A program made the translations under genes and the position numbers. A stretch of 64,000 bases of DNA from Rhodospirillales bacterium (GTDB lineage: Bacteria > Pseudomonadota > Alphaproteobacteria > Rhodospirillales > SHVU01): NCBI GenBank assembly GCA_009691105.1, contig SHVU01000008.1:1-64000 (forward strand), read 5' to 3'. The notes under the pieces are model-generated. The model was not told the DNA's origin. It saw only the letters and a list, made by a program, of their open reading frames with translations, and did not search any database. Shown piece after piece: positions 15,418-26,234 of the stretch (within the stretch, counting starts at the first letter, position 1; each line of letters starts with the position of its first letter).

Positions 15418-17135
15418 CTCGCACGCTCGCCACCGCCCGTCGGCTCATTCGGCTCGTCGGGGCCCGTCATGAGGCCCTCGAGATTGGACGCAATCGCTTG
15501 GTGGCGATGGCCGCGGTGTTCGTGCTGGGCTTTCTTCTGATCGGTGGACGTCTCGTCAGCCTGACGCTCGACGTTGGCGAAACCGAACCGACGGTCGCCC
15601 GGTCGGGCCGCGCCGCGCCGTCGACCGAGCGCGCCGACATCGTCGATCGCAACGGCGTGGTGTTGGCCAGCAGCTTGCCGACGGCGGCGCTCTACGCTAA
15701 TCCGCGCGACGTTCTGGATCCGGTGGAAACGGCGCGAGCGATTTCGACTTTGTTCCCCGACGTCGCGTACGACTCGCTGCTGGCGCGTCTGCGCTCGGAA
15801 ACGACCTTCGTCTGGATCAAGCGCAGCCTGACGCCGCGCCAGAAGTACGAAGTCAATCGTCTCGGCCTTCCCGGCGTTTACTTTCAGCGCGGTGAGCGGC
15901 GGGTTTATCCCCACGGTAACGCCGCCTCGCACGTCATTGGATTGACCGACGTCGACGGTCGCGGCTTAACCGGCGCCGAGCAGTATTTCGATGCCCGTCT
16001 CAAAGACGGCTCCGGACCCTTGCAATTGTCCCTCGATATCCGCGCCCAGACGGTGCTGCGCGATACGCTCGCCGAGTCGGTCGCCCGGTTCGGCGCGCTC
16101 GGCGGTTCCGCGATCATGCTCGACGTGCGCAACGGCGAGATCGTGGCTCTGGTCTCGCTGCCCGATTTCGATCCGAACCAGCCGAGCCAGGCGGTCGGCG
16201 AAGCGGCGTTCAATCGCACGACCAAGGGCGTCTACGAGATGGGCTCGACCTTTAAGGTCCTGACCACCGCTATCGCTCTCGAAACCGGCACCGTCAATCT
16301 GCAGGACGGCTACGACGCCAGCACTCCGATCCGTGTCGGCAGGTTCACGATCTCGGATTTCCACGGCAAGAAGCGCTGGCTGTCGGTGCCCGAGATCCTG
16401 GTCTATTCGTCGAACATCGGCGCGGCCAAGATGGCCGTCGATATCGGCGCCAAGAATTTCCGCAGCTATCTCGATCGCCTTGGTCTGCTGACGCCGGCCC
16501 ACCTAGAATTGCCCGAAGTCGGCGATCCGCTGTCGCCGCAGCGCTGGCGCGACATCAACACCATGACCATCGGCTTCGGCCACGGCATCGCCGTTAGCCC
16601 GGTGCAGATGGCGGCCGCGGTGGCGGCGACGGTGAACGGCGGCACGATCCGTCCGGCCTCGATCCTGATGCAAAACGGGCAGCCGCACGGGACGCGCGTC
16701 TTCTCCGACGAAACGTCGCGTCGCGTCCGCGAGCTTCTCCGTCTTGTCGTCACCAACGGCACCGGCCGCAAAGCCGACGTTCCAGGCTATCAGGTCGGCG
16801 GCAAAACCGGCACGGCCGAAAAGCTCGGCGGCCGCGGGTATCGCGCCGACTCGCTGGTGTCGTCGTTCATCGGAATCTTCCCGGGCGACGATCCGGCTTA
16901 TGTCGTTCTGGCTCTTCTCGACGAGCCCAAGGGGATTGCAGAAACCCAAGGTAACGCGACCGGGTCGTGGACCGCGGCGCCCATGGTCGGGCAGCTCGTC
17001 CAGCGTCTCGGTCCGCTGCTGGGCGTGGCGCCGGGGGTTGTGACCGCCCAAGGCCAAATCGCCAGCGAAGCCCAATTGATCTTTACCCGCGCCACCGGCG
17101 CGAGGAGCGGAGAACGCCGACTTGCGACTAACTGA
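15414..17135 (+). CDS. ftsI: Septal peptidoglycan transpeptidase FtsI (PBP3)
   Basis: 573 residues from the ATG at 15414, which overlaps ftsL. One N-terminal membrane helix (AMAAVFVLGFLLIGGRLVSL) is followed by the dimerisation domain and the transpeptidase domain. Active-site motifs: Ser278-Thr-Phe-Lys281 (nucleophile), Ser332-Ser-Asn334 and Lys464-Thr-Gly466. The enzyme cross-links septal murein with FtsW. The tail overlaps the murE start by 14 nt. Confidence 0.96.
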   Translation: MTRTLATARRLIRLVGARHEALEIGRNRLVAMAAVFVLGFLLIGGRLVSLTLDVGETEPTVARSGRAAPSTERADIVDRNGVVLASSLPTAALYANPRDVLDPVETARAISTLFPDVAYDSLLARLRSETTFVWIKRSLTPRQKYEVNRLGLPGVYFQRGERRVYPHGNAASHVIGLTDVDGRGLTGAEQYFDARLKDGSGPLQLSLDIRAQTVLRDTLAESVARFGALGGSAIMLDVRNGEIVALVSLPDFDPNQPSQAVGEAAFNRTTKGVYEMGSTFKVLTTAIALETGTVNLQDGYDASTPIRVGRFTISDFHGKKRWLSVPEILVYSSNIGAAKMAVDIGAKNFRSYLDRLGLLTPAHLELPEVGDPLSPQRWRDINTMTIGFGHGIAVSPVQMAAAVAATVNGGTIRPASILMQNGQPHGTRVFSDETSRRVRELLRLVVTNGTGRKADVPGYQVGGKTGTAEKLGGRGYRADSLVSSFIGIFPGDDPAYVVLALLDEPKGIAETQGNATGSWTAAPMVGQLVQRLGPLLGVAPGVVTAQGQIASEAQLIFTRATGARSGERRLATN

Positions 17136-18588
17136 TCTTTTGCGCGGCTTCGAATCGGCGCCTGTGCCAGCCGGCACAGGCGGTATCGAGATCACGGGCT
17201 TGACGTCGGACTCGCGCCGCGTCGAGCCCGGATTTTTATTTGCCGCGCTTCCGGGAAATCGTGCTGACGGGTGGAGCTTCGTCGACGACGCCGTGCGTCG
17301 CGGCGCGGCCGCCGTGCTGGCTCTGCCGGGGACGCATCTCGACGCCGATCCGACTTCCGTTGCGCTGATTACGGATCCGACGCCGCGCCGGTTGTTCGCC
17401 TTGCTCGCCGCACGGTTCTACGGTCGCCAACCCCGAACCATCGCCGCGGTGACGGGGACGAACGGCAAGACCTCGACGGCATCGTTCTTGGCGCAGATCT
17501 GGCGCCGTCTCGGCCGCTCGGCGGCGAGTCTCGGCACACTCGGCGTCAAAGGTCCCGGCATCGAACGCTCGGCCAATCTGACGACGCCAGATCCCGTCGA
17601 ACTGCATTCGACCTTGGCGCGCCTCGCCGACGGTGGCGTGCAGTGCGTCGCCATGGAAGCGTCGAGCCATGGCTTGATCCAGCATCGCCTCGACGGTGTG
17701 CGGATCGCTGCCGCGGCCTTCACCAATTTGACCCGCGACCATCTCGAATATCACGGCTCGATGGACGCGTATTTCGACGCCAAGCGCCGCCTCTTTTCGG
17801 ACGTCATGGCGCCGGGCGGCGGAGCCGTCCTTAACGCCGACACGCCGTATTTCGAGGCCCTCGATGCCACCTGTCGGCAACGCGGCCATCGCGTCATCGC
17901 CTTCGGAAAGGCCGGTCGCGATATCCGCCTTCACGGCGTCGAGCCGGTCACGGACGGCCAAGTCCTTCGCCTGACGGTTATGGGCAAGGACCGGACCATG
18001 CAGCTTCCGTTGATCGGCACGTTCCAAGCCGCCAATGCGCTGGCAGCGTTCGGCCTCGCTATTGCCTGCGGCGAGGACGCCGACGAAACCCAAGCTGCCA
18101 TCGAGCAACTCGAAGGTGTGCAAGGCCGGATGCAATTGGTCGGCCGGCACCCGAGCGGCGCTCCGATCTTCGTCGACTACGCCCATACGCCTGATGCCCT
18201 GACCAGCGCGCTGGCGGCGTTGCGGCCTCATGCCTCCGGTCGTCTCGTCGTCGTCTTTGGATGCGGCGGCGACCGCGATCCCGGCAAGCGGCCGGAGATG
18301 GGCCATATCGCCGCGCAGCTCGCCGATCGCGTTTTCGTCACCGACGACAATCCGCGCAGCGAAGATCCCGCCGACATCCGTCGCGAAATTCTTGCCGGCT
18401 GTCAGGGCGCGCGCGAAATCGGCGACCGGCGCCAAGCGATCGCTGCGGCTGTGTCCGAACTTCGTCAGGGTGATGTTCTCGTCGTCGCCGGCAAAGGCCA
18501 CGAGCGCGGCCAGATCGTCGGCCCGACCATCATTCCCTTCGACGATGCTGAAGCTGTCGGTGCGGCCCTCGGCGAGGCGCGGCCATGA
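17122..18588 (+). CDS. murE: UDP-MurNAc-L-Ala-D-Glu:meso-diaminopimelate ligase
   Basis: A 488-residue cytoplasmic Mur ligase that adds the third amino acid of the stem peptide. The ATP-binding loop is TGTNGKTSTASF; the Lys and nucleotide region is EASSHGLIQHRLDGV. The substrate-selecting motif is Asp409-Asn-Pro-Arg412 (DNPR), which marks meso-diaminopimelate rather than lysine. The start is a TTG at 17122 inside the end of ftsI, with GGAG upstream, and the start of the protein (RLTDLLRG) fits the family. Confidence 0.95.
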   Translation: MRLTDLLRGFESAPVPAGTGGIEITGLTSDSRRVEPGFLFAALPGNRADGWSFVDDAVRRGAAAVLALPGTHLDADPTSVALITDPTPRRLFALLAARFYGRQPRTIAAVTGTNGKTSTASFLAQIWRRLGRSAASLGTLGVKGPGIERSANLTTPDPVELHSTLARLADGGVQCVAMEASSHGLIQHRLDGVRIAAAAFTNLTRDHLEYHGSMDAYFDAKRRLFSDVMAPGGGAVLNADTPYFEALDATCRQRGHRVIAFGKAGRDIRLHGVEPVTDGQVLRLTVMGKDRTMQLPLIGTFQAANALAAFGLAIACGEDADETQAAIEQLEGVQGRMQLVGRHPSGAPIFVDYAHTPDALTSALAALRPHASGRLVVVFGCGGDRDPGKRPEMGHIAAQLADRVFVTDDNPRSEDPADIRREILAGCQGAREIGDRRQAIAAAVSELRQGDVLVVAGKGHERGQIVGPTIIPFDDAEAVGAALGEARP

Positions 18589-20009
18589 ACGGCGTCGCGT
18601 CCTTCACTCCGACCGCCGTGCTCTGGACTTCGGCCGATGCGGTCGAAGCGACTGGCGGACGGGCGACGCGTCCTTTCGAGACGACCGGAGTCGCCATCGA
18701 CAATCGCGCGGTTCGCCCGGGTGATCTGTTCGTTGCGCTGGTCGGTCCGAATCACGACGGCCACAACTTTGTCGCGAAAGCTTTGGACGCCGGCGCTGCC
18801 GCCGCGGTCGTCCATCGCATTCCCGACGGCGTTGGCGCGGACAGTCCGCTGCTCGTTGTTGGCGATAGCTTCGCCGCGCTCGGTAACCTTGCCCGCCAAG
18901 CCCGCAACCGCTGCCCGGGGCGCATCGTCGCCGTCACCGGCAGCGTCGGCAAAACCGGCGTGAAAGAAGCGCTTCGCTATGTGCTTGGCGGCCAAGGTCC
19001 GACGGCGGCCAGCGAGGGCAACCTCAACAATCATTGGGGTCTGCCGTTGTCGTTGGCACGTCTTGCTCCGGACTCGGCGTTTGGCGTGTTCGAGGTCGGC
19101 ATGAATCACGGCGGAGAGATCACGCCGCTGTCGCAATTGCTGCGTCCTCTCGTCGCGGTCATCACCACGGTCGAGGCGGTCCACGCCGGACATTTCGAGT
19201 CGGTAGAAGCGATCGCCGCCGCCAAGGCCGAAATCTTTGCCGGTCTCGATCGCAACGGTGCCGCCGTTCTGCCTCGTGACAATCCGCATTTCGAGCGTCT
19301 GGCCGCCGCGGCGCGTGCCGCCGGCTGTGCCCGCTTGGTTGGGTTCGGCCGTCACGCCGAGGCCCAAGCCCGAGTCCTTGATGCCACGCTCGGTCCAGAT
19401 CATTCCGATGTCACGGCCGAAGTCTTCGGACGGCGCCTCGAATACCGCCTGTCGATTCCGGGACCGCATTGGGTTGTGAACAGCGTCGCCGTTTTGGCCG
19501 CTGTCGCCGCGATTGGCGCCGACGTTCTCGATGCCGCCGAACGCTTGCCGCGGCTCGAAGCCATGGCCGGACGGGGACGACGTCAAACCGTCGATCTCGC
19601 CAGCGGATCGTTCGCGCTCATCGACGAAAGCTACAACGCAAGCCAGGTCTCTATCGAAGCCGCCTTGGCCGTCCTCGGCCGTGCCGCGGTTGGGAACGGC
19701 GGGCGACGGATCGCCGTGCTCGGCGACATGCTTGAGCTCGGCGCGGACTCCGGACGCTTGCACGAAGGCTTGGCTGCGGCGATCGAAGCCAATCGCATCG
19801 ATCTCGTCTTTGCATCGGGTCACGAAATGGCGCGCCTGGCGGCGCGACTTCCGAAGTCCCGTTTGGGCGCGCATGCCGCGACGTCGGCGGCGCTCGCGCC
19901 CATCGTCGCCGCCGCGATCCGCTCTGGCGACGTCGTGACGGTCAAAGGATCGGCCGGAAGCAAAATGGGCGCCGTCGTTCAAGCGCTCGTCGCGCGGGCG
20001 CGGGGGTAG
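18585..20009 (+). CDS. murF: UDP-MurNAc-tripeptide:D-alanyl-D-alanine ligase
   Basis: A 474-residue Mur ligase that attaches D-Ala-D-Ala to complete the UDP-pentapeptide. Seen: N-terminal domain with [20 protein letters not shown] loop [14 protein letters not shown], central [13 protein letters not shown], and the C-terminal domain with IDESYNAS and [10 protein letters not shown], the usual MurF signature. Overlaps murE by 4 nt and ends 8 bp before mraY. Confidence 0.95.
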   Translation: MNGVASFTPTAVLWTSADAVEATGGRATRPFETTGVAIDNRAVRPGDLFVALVGPNHDGHNFVAKALDAGAAAAVVHRIPDGVGADSPLLVVGDSFAALGNLARQARNRCPGRIVAVTGSVGKTGVKEALRYVLGGQGPTAASEGNLNNHWGLPLSLARLAPDSAFGVFEVGMNHGGEITPLSQLLRPLVAVITTVEAVHAGHFESVEAIAAAKAEIFAGLDRNGAAVLPRDNPHFERLAAAARAAGCARLVGFGRHAEAQARVLDATLGPDHSDVTAEVFGRRLEYRLSIPGPHWVVNSVAVLAAVAAIGADVLDAAERLPRLEAMAGRGRRQTVDLASGSFALIDESYNASQVSIEAALAVLGRAAVGNGGRRIAVLGDMLELGADSGRLHEGLAAAIEANRIDLVFASGHEMARLAARLPKSRLGAHAATSAALAPIVAAAIRSGDVVTVKGSAGSKMGAVVQALVARARG

Positions 20010-20017
20010 GGCGAGCC

Positions 20018-21106
20018 ATGCTGTATCACCTCCTGTTCCCGCTCGCCGATCAGATCTCGGCGTTCAACGTTTTTCGGTATTTGACGTTCCGCACCGGCGG
20101 CGCCGTTATCACCGCGCTCATCCTGAGCTTCATCATCGGGCCGCGACTCATCGTGGCCCTGGTTCGCCATCAAAAAGGCGGCCAGCCGATCCGCACCGAC
20201 GGACCGGAAAGCCATCTACAGAGCAAACAGGGCACGCCGACGATGGGCGGGTTGATGGTCCTGATCGCGCTCGCGGTATCGACGCTGCTCTGGGCCGATC
20301 TCACCAATTCGTATGTGTGGGTCGCGCTCTGCACGACGATCGGTTTCGGCGCTATCGGCTTTGCCGACGACTATCTGAAAGTGACCCGGCGGAAGAGCGT
20401 CGGGCTCCCGGCCAAACTGAAGTTGCTGTTGGAAATCGCGGTCGGCTTGGTGGTTGCGGTCTGGTTGATTCGCAGTCTGCCGGCGCCGTTCGCGACGACT
20501 CTGGCCGTGCCGTTCTTCAAGAGCGTGCTCGTCGATCTCGGCTGGATGTTCGCCGCCGTCGTCGTCTTCGTGGTGGTCGGATCCTCCAACGCCGTCAATC
20601 TGACGGACGGCCTCGACGGCCTCGCCATCGTTCCAGTGATGATCGCGGGTGTCGTCTTCGCCCTGGTCGCGTATCTCGTCGGCAACTCGATCTTCGCGAA
20701 CTATCTGCAGCTCCATTATGTGGCGGGTTCGGGTGAGCTTGCCGTCTTCTGTGGCGCTCTGGTCGGCGGCGGCCTCGGCTTTCTCTGGTTCAACGCTCCA
20801 CCGGCCCGCATCTTCATGGGCGACACCGGCTCGCTCGCGCTCGGCGCAGCGCTGGGTTCCGTCGCCGTCATCACCAAGCACGAATTGGTGCTCGCCATCG
20901 TCGGCGGCTTGTTCGTCCTCGAGACCGTCTCGGTGATCGTGCAGGTCGCATCGTTCAAGCTGACCGGCAAACGGATTTTCCGGATGGCGCCTTTGCACCA
21001 TCACTTCGAAAAGAAGGGGTGGGCCGAGGCCACCATCGTCATTCGCTTTTGGATCATCGCCGTCATCCTCGGGCTCGCCGGGTTGGCGACGCTGAAACTC
21101 CGGTGA
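20018..21106 (+). CDS. mraY: Phospho-MurNAc-pentapeptide transferase (lipid I synthase)
   Basis: A 362-residue polytopic membrane enzyme that transfers phospho-MurNAc-pentapeptide to undecaprenyl phosphate, giving lipid I. Conserved motifs: KQGTPTMGG near residue 70, the aspartate cluster [33 protein letters not shown] and the histidine motif [12 protein letters not shown]. About ten hydrophobic segments are visible. The small gap and a GGGG-rich ribosome site after murF fit translation as part of the same operon. Confidence 0.97.
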   Translation: MLYHLLFPLADQISAFNVFRYLTFRTGGAVITALILSFIIGPRLIVALVRHQKGGQPIRTDGPESHLQSKQGTPTMGGLMVLIALAVSTLLWADLTNSYVWVALCTTIGFGAIGFADDYLKVTRRKSVGLPAKLKLLLEIAVGLVVAVWLIRSLPAPFATTLAVPFFKSVLVDLGWMFAAVVVFVVVGSSNAVNLTDGLDGLAIVPVMIAGVVFALVAYLVGNSIFANYLQLHYVAGSGELAVFCGALVGGGLGFLWFNAPPARIFMGDTGSLALGAALGSVAVITKHELVLAIVGGLFVLETVSVIVQVASFKLTGKRIFRMAPLHHHFEKKGWAEATIVIRFWIIAVILGLAGLATLKLR

Positions 21107-21113
21107 GGGCGAG

Positions 21114-22541
21114 ATGATCCGTATCTCCGCCTATGCCAATCGGACCGTCGCCGTGCTCGGACTCGGCCGTACCGGCGTTGCCGCGGCCAAAGCCCTGGCT
21201 GCGGGCGGGGCTCGCGTCGAGGCTTGGGACGATTACGCGCCGGCCAGTGCCGCCGCCGAAGCGCAAGGCTTGGCCTGCCGCGATCTCGCCGGCATCGAGT
21301 GGCGCAGCGTCGCGGCCTTGGTTCTGAGCCCGGGCATTCCGCACTTGCATCCCAAACCTCATCCGCTCGTCGTGATCGCGCGCGCCGTGGGCTGTCCGAT
21401 CATTTCGGATTTCGATCTTCTGGCCGGAGCGCAGCCAGACGCGACCTACGTTGGCATCACCGGTACCAACGGCAAGTCGACGACGACGGCCTTGATCGGT
21501 CACATCGTCGCGGCGGCCCGGCGTCCGGTCCAAGTCGGCGGCAACCTCGGCACCTCGGCTCTGGCTTTGGAGCCTCTTGGCCAAGACGGCGCCTATGTGC
21601 TCGAAGCCTCGTCGTACCAGCTCGACATCACCCGGGCGCTGGCCTTCGATGTCGCCGTTCTTTTGAACATCACGCCCGACCATCTCGGCCGTCACGGCGG
21701 GATGGATGGCTATATCGCCGCCAAGGCACGAATCTTCGCGCGCCAGGACGCGGCATCGACCGCCGTCATCGGCATCGACGACGATCATTGCCGCCGGCTC
21801 GCCGAAACTCTGCGCACGTCCGACGGCCCAACGGTCGTGGAAATCTCGACGACTCGTCAGACACAGCACGGCGTCCATGTCCTCGATGGCATCCTGTTCG
21901 ACGCCACCGGCGATCAAGCGGTATCCGTTATCGATCTGCGGACGGTCGCGACGCTCCCCGGCGCCCACAATTGGCAGAACGCGGCGGCGGCGTATGCGGC
22001 GACCAAGGCACTCGGCCTGGCTCCGGCGCGCATTGCTGACGCCATTCGCAGCTTCCCTGGTCTCGCGCATCGTCAGGAGCGCATCGCCGTCATCGACGGT
22101 GTCGCCTACGTCAACGACAGCAAGGCGACGAACCCCGATGCGGCGGCCAAAGCGCTCGCCTCATATCAAACGATTTATTGGATCGCCGGTGGCCGTCCGA
22201 AAGAGGGCGGCCTCGAGCTGGTCATGCCGCATCTTGGCCCGGTCCGCCGGGCGTTCCTGATCGGCGAAGCCGCCGATGCGTTTGCCAAAGAGCTCGAAGG
22301 TCACGTCGCGGTTCGTAAATGCGGCACGCTCGCTATCGCTCTTGCCGAAGCCCGCGCCGCGGCGCTTGCCGATGGGATCGCCGACGCCGTCGTCCTGTTG
22401 TCGCCGGCCTGTGCGTCCTTCGATCAATTCCGTGACTTCGAAGAGCGCGGACAAATCTTTGTCGACTTGGTTCGGGCTCTGCCCCGTGCCCAAGGCGGGG
22501 CCGTGGCCCGGTCCGGCGAACGTACCCGGGAGCTGGTCTGA
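21114..22541 (+). CDS. murD: UDP-MurNAc-L-alanine:D-glutamate ligase
   Basis: A 475-residue Mur ligase adding D-Glu to UDP-MurNAc-L-Ala. The N-terminal nucleotide fold is VLGLGRTGVAAAKAL, the ATP loop ITGTNGKSTTTALI, the central motif LEASSYQLDIT and LNITPDHLGRHG, and the C-terminal motif YVNDSKATNPDAAAKAL. SPACASFDQFRDFEERG near the end is typical of MurD. Its stop overlaps the ftsW ATG by one base. Confidence 0.96.
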   Translation: MIRISAYANRTVAVLGLGRTGVAAAKALAAGGARVEAWDDYAPASAAAEAQGLACRDLAGIEWRSVAALVLSPGIPHLHPKPHPLVVIARAVGCPIISDFDLLAGAQPDATYVGITGTNGKSTTTALIGHIVAAARRPVQVGGNLGTSALALEPLGQDGAYVLEASSYQLDITRALAFDVAVLLNITPDHLGRHGGMDGYIAAKARIFARQDAASTAVIGIDDDHCRRLAETLRTSDGPTVVEISTTRQTQHGVHVLDGILFDATGDQAVSVIDLRTVATLPGAHNWQNAAAAYAATKALGLAPARIADAIRSFPGLAHRQERIAVIDGVAYVNDSKATNPDAAAKALASYQTIYWIAGGRPKEGGLELVMPHLGPVRRAFLIGEAADAFAKELEGHVAVRKCGTLAIALAEARAAALADGIADAVVLLSPACASFDQFRDFEERGQIFVDLVRALPRAQGGAVARSGERTRELV

Positions 22542-23665
22542 TGTTGGTCGTAGACCGTACCGACCAGAGCCTCGTCGCCCGTTGGTGGTGGACGGTCGAT
22601 CGTTGGGCCTTGGCGGCGATCCTGCTGCTCATCGTCGTCGGCTGCGTGCTCGCCTTGGCGGCGACGCCGGCGGTCGCCGAGCGGATGGGGCTCGATCGCT
22701 TCTACTTCGCCCGCCGTCAATTCGGATTCCTGAGCCTCGCCGTCGTCATCATGATGCTGACCTCGCTTCTCGCGCCGCGCGGCGTGTTGCGGGTCGCTGT
22801 GGCCGGATTCCTGGTGGCGCTCGCCGCGACCGCGTTGACGCCATTCATCGGCTTCGAGGTCAAAGGCGCGACCCGCTGGCTGTCGCTGGGCGGCCTTTCG
22901 GTTCAACCATCCGAATTCGTGAAGCCCTGTTTCATCGTGGTCACGGCGTGGTTGCTCGCCAAACGCCGCGACGAAGAAACATTTCCGGGCCGCGCCATCG
23001 CCGCTGGATTGTTGGCGATGGTGGGTCTCACGCTCCTGACGCAGCCAGACGTCGGGATGACCATGGTCGTCGCCTTGGTGTGGGGCGCGCAGTTGTTCCT
23101 CGCCGGCTTGCCAATGGCCTGGGTGGTGTTCCTGGGTATCGGCATCGGGGGCGCGGCGGTGACGTTCTATTACGCCTTTCCCCACGTCCGCAGCCGCTTC
23201 GACAGATTTTTCGACTCCAGCGTCGGCGACAACTTCCAGGTCTCGCAATCCCTCGAAGCATTCCGCAGCGGCGGCTTCTTCGGGCGCGGACCCGGCGAGG
23301 GTCAGGTCAAAGCCCATCTTCCCGACGCTCATGCGGACTTCGTGTTCGCGGTGGCTGGCGAGGAATTCGGCATTGTGGTCTGTCTCGCGTTGGTGGCGCT
23401 GTTCGCCTTCGTGATGTTGCGCGGTTTCGCGCGCTTGCTGCGCGGCGACGACCTTTTCGGGCTTCTCGCCGGCTGCGGTTTATTGGCGCAGTTCGGAATC
23501 CAGACCTTCGTCAACATCGCGTCGAGCATCCGCTTGATTCCGCCGAAAGGCATGACGCTGCCGTTCATTTCCTATGGCGGCTCGTCGGCCCTCGCCCTGG
23601 CTCTCGGCATGGGCATGTTCTTGGCGCTGACCCGCGAGCGACCGGGTGAGGGGCACGTCCGATGA
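22541..23665 (+). CDS. ftsW: Septal peptidoglycan polymerase FtsW (SEDS family)
   Basis: A 374-residue membrane protein with about ten transmembrane segments. SEDS landmarks are present: KGATRWLSLGGLSVQPSEF, the large extracellular loop with QVSQSLEAFRSGGFFGRG and LPDAHADFVFAVAGEEFG (with the catalytic Asp), and IPPKGMTLPFISYGGSSAL. FtsW polymerises lipid II and works with FtsI. Overlaps murD by one base and murG by 4. Confidence 0.96.
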   Translation: MLVVDRTDQSLVARWWWTVDRWALAAILLLIVVGCVLALAATPAVAERMGLDRFYFARRQFGFLSLAVVIMMLTSLLAPRGVLRVAVAGFLVALAATALTPFIGFEVKGATRWLSLGGLSVQPSEFVKPCFIVVTAWLLAKRRDEETFPGRAIAAGLLAMVGLTLLTQPDVGMTMVVALVWGAQLFLAGLPMAWVVFLGIGIGGAAVTFYYAFPHVRSRFDRFFDSSVGDNFQVSQSLEAFRSGGFFGRGPGEGQVKAHLPDAHADFVFAVAGEEFGIVVCLALVALFAFVMLRGFARLLRGDDLFGLLAGCGLLAQFGIQTFVNIASSIRLIPPKGMTLPFISYGGSSALALALGMGMFLALTRERPGEGHVR

Positions 23666-24798
23666 GTCCACGTCCGGCTCTGGTCGCGCTCGCCGCCGGC
23701 GGAACCGGCGGTCATGTCTTTCCGGCTCAGGCCTTGGCGGTCGAGCTTGCCGGTCGCGGCCACAAGCTCGCGGTCATCACCGACAAGCGCGGCGACGCGC
23801 TGGTCTCCGGCCTCACCAACGTCGACACCTATCGTATTCGGGCCAGCGGCTTCGTTGGTCGGCGGTTTGCGGAACGTGTCATGAGCGCGTCGGCGCTTGC
23901 CTTCGGAACCCTTCAAGCCCGGTCGGTCCTCAAGCGGATCAGGCCCGATGCTGTCGTCGGTTTCGGCGGCTATGCCTCGGTGCCGACGATGCTGGCGGCG
24001 AGCTTCTCAGGTTTTCCGACGGCCTTGCATGAGCAGAACGCGGTCCTCGGCCGCGCCAATCGCTTGCTGGCGTCGCGGGTCGATCGGATCGCGACGTCCT
24101 TCGAAAAGTCGCGTGGCATTTCTGACGAGGTTGCTGGCAAAGTCATTCGCACCGGCATGCCGATCCGCAGTGTCGTCGCCCAAGCCCGGACCGCGCCCTA
24201 TCAGCCGGTGATGGCAAGCCAGCCGATTCAGATTCTCGTCCTCGGCGGCAGCCAAGGCGCCCAGGTGTTCGGCGACGTTGTGCCGCAGGCCCTGGCGCTG
24301 CTTCCCGATGCGTTGCGCCAGCGCATCGTGATCGTCCAGCAATGCCGGCCAGAAAGCATCGACGCCGTGCGCGCCGCCTATCGTGCCATTCCTCTCGACG
24401 CAACCCTGGCGACGTTCTTCTCCGACGTCACCGAGCGCTTGGCTACGGCGCAGCTCGTGATCACCAGGTCAGGAGCTTCGACCGTGGCCGAACTGACGAC
24501 CGTCGGCCGGCCGGCGATCCTCGTTCCCTATCCGCACGCCATCGACGGCCACCAAGCCGCCAACGCCGATGCACTTAGCGAAGCCGGCGCCGGGTGGACG
24601 ATCCCGCAGGATTCGTTCACGCCCGAAGCGCTCGCCGCCCGCATTGAATCCCTCGTCGGCTTGCCGATCATGTTGGAACGCGCTGCGGCTTGCGCCCGCG
24701 CCGTGGGCCGCCCGGATGCGGCGATCCGTCTCGCCGACGTCGTCTGCGAACTGCTGCCCAATGGCAAGTCGACCAATCTCGGACGGGAGGCCGCATGA
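23662..24798 (+). CDS. murG: Lipid II synthase MurG (GlcNAc transferase)
   Basis: A 378-residue GT28 glycosyltransferase on the inner face of the membrane that adds GlcNAc to lipid I. The N-terminal glycine loop is [16 protein letters not shown], followed by [14 protein letters not shown] and [14 protein letters not shown]. The UDP-GlcNAc site includes [33 protein letters not shown] and [11 protein letters not shown] (with the conserved HQ). Overlaps ftsW and murC by 4 nt each. Confidence 0.96.
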   Translation: MSPRPALVALAAGGTGGHVFPAQALAVELAGRGHKLAVITDKRGDALVSGLTNVDTYRIRASGFVGRRFAERVMSASALAFGTLQARSVLKRIRPDAVVGFGGYASVPTMLAASFSGFPTALHEQNAVLGRANRLLASRVDRIATSFEKSRGISDEVAGKVIRTGMPIRSVVAQARTAPYQPVMASQPIQILVLGGSQGAQVFGDVVPQALALLPDALRQRIVIVQQCRPESIDAVRAAYRAIPLDATLATFFSDVTERLATAQLVITRSGASTVAELTTVGRPAILVPYPHAIDGHQAANADALSEAGAGWTIPQDSFTPEALAARIESLVGLPIMLERAAACARAVGRPDAAIRLADVVCELLPNGKSTNLGREAA

Positions 24799-26231
24799 AA
24801 GCGCTTCCGCTCGAAATCGGCACGATCCATTTCGTCGGCATCGGCGGCATCGGCATGAGCGGCATCGCCGAAGTGCTGCGCACGCTCGGCTATACGGTCC
24901 AGGGCAGCGATCTGTCCGAGACCACGATGGTCAAACAGTTGCGGGCCCGCGGCATTCCAGTCGCCATCGGTCATCGCGAAGAAAACGTCGGCGACGCTCA
25001 AGTCGTCGTCGTGTCGTCGGCGGTCGCGGCGGACAATCCCGAAGTCGTAGCGGCGCGTCGCAAGCTTGTTCCGGTGGTCCGTCGCGCCGAGATGCTCGGC
25101 GAGCTGATGCGCCTGAAATGGTCGATCGCTGTTGCCGGCACTCATGGCAAGACGACGACGACCTCGTTGCTGGCGCAATTGCTCGACACGGCCGGCATGG
25201 ATCCGACGGTCATCAACGGCGGCATCATCAATGCCTGGGGCTCGAACGCGCGCCTCGGCAATGGCGATTGGGTCGTCGCAGAGGCCGACGAGTCGGACGG
25301 AAGCTTCCTGCGCCTGCCGGCGACCATCGCCGTGGTCACCAACATCGACCGCGAGCATATGGCGCATTACGGCGACTTCGACGCGTTGCGCGCCGCCTTC
25401 GCGGCCTTCGTCGAGAACATTCCCTTTTATGGCTTCGCCGTCCTTTGCGTCGATCATCCCGAAGTCCAGGCGATGATCCCGAAGCTCGCCGACCGTCGCA
25501 TCGTGACCTACGGGTTCAGCCCACAGGCCGACGTGCGCTGTGCCAATCTTGAAATGGGCCAGGACGGCATGACCTTCGATGCCGTAATCGCCGACCGCAA
25601 GACCGACACGACGCGGACGATTTCCAAATTGATGCTACCGATGTTCGGCGCTCACAACGCGCAGAACGCCTTGGTGGCGGTCGCGATCGCTCACGAGATG
25701 AACGTTCCGGAAGAGGCTCTCAAGCGCGCGCTTGCGACCTTCACCGGGGTCAAGCGTCGCTTCACCAAGACCGGAGAGCCGCTCGGGATCTCGGTCATCG
25801 ACGACTATGGTCATCACCCGGTCGAGATCGCCGCCGTCCTGAAAGCGGCGCGCTTGATCTGTTCGGGCCGCGTCATCGCCGTGGTCCAGCCGCATCGCTA
25901 CAGCCGGTTGAAGGATCTCTTCGAGGATTTCTGTACCTGCTTCAACGATGCCGATGTCGTCGTCGTCGCCGACGTCTATGCGGCGGGCGAAGAGCCGATC
26001 GCCGGCGCAGATCGCGATGCTTTGGTCGAAGGGCTTCGGGCCCGCGGCCACCGCCAGGTCGTGGCGCTCGAATCTCCCGAAGCGCTCGCGCCGCTTGTGT
26101 TCCACGAAGCGCGCTCGGGCGACTACGTCGTGTGCTTGGGCGCGGGCTCGATCACGGGTTGGGCGCATGCCCTGCCGGGCGAGGTCGAACGCTTGGCCGG
26201 GACCGATCGGGCGCAGGCGGGAAGGACCTGA
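24795..26231 (+). CDS. murC: UDP-N-acetylmuramate:L-alanine ligase
   Basis: 478 residues from the ATG at 24795, chosen because it overlaps the murG stop and begins [20 protein letters not shown]. MurC adds the first stem residue, L-Ala. The ATP loop is [14 protein letters not shown], followed by [24 protein letters not shown], the motif [13 protein letters not shown], and [14 protein letters not shown] in the C-terminal domain. The gene ends 3 bp before murB. Confidence 0.97.
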   Translation: MKALPLEIGTIHFVGIGGIGMSGIAEVLRTLGYTVQGSDLSETTMVKQLRARGIPVAIGHREENVGDAQVVVVSSAVAADNPEVVAARRKLVPVVRRAEMLGELMRLKWSIAVAGTHGKTTTTSLLAQLLDTAGMDPTVINGGIINAWGSNARLGNGDWVVAEADESDGSFLRLPATIAVVTNIDREHMAHYGDFDALRAAFAAFVENIPFYGFAVLCVDHPEVQAMIPKLADRRIVTYGFSPQADVRCANLEMGQDGMTFDAVIADRKTDTTRTISKLMLPMFGAHNAQNALVAVAIAHEMNVPEEALKRALATFTGVKRRFTKTGEPLGISVIDDYGHHPVEIAAVLKAARLICSGRVIAVVQPHRYSRLKDLFEDFCTCFNDADVVVVADVYAAGEEPIAGADRDALVEGLRARGHRQVVALESPEALAPLVFHEARSGDYVVCLGAGSITGWAHALPGEVERLAGTDRAQAGRT

Positions 26232-26234
26232 GCC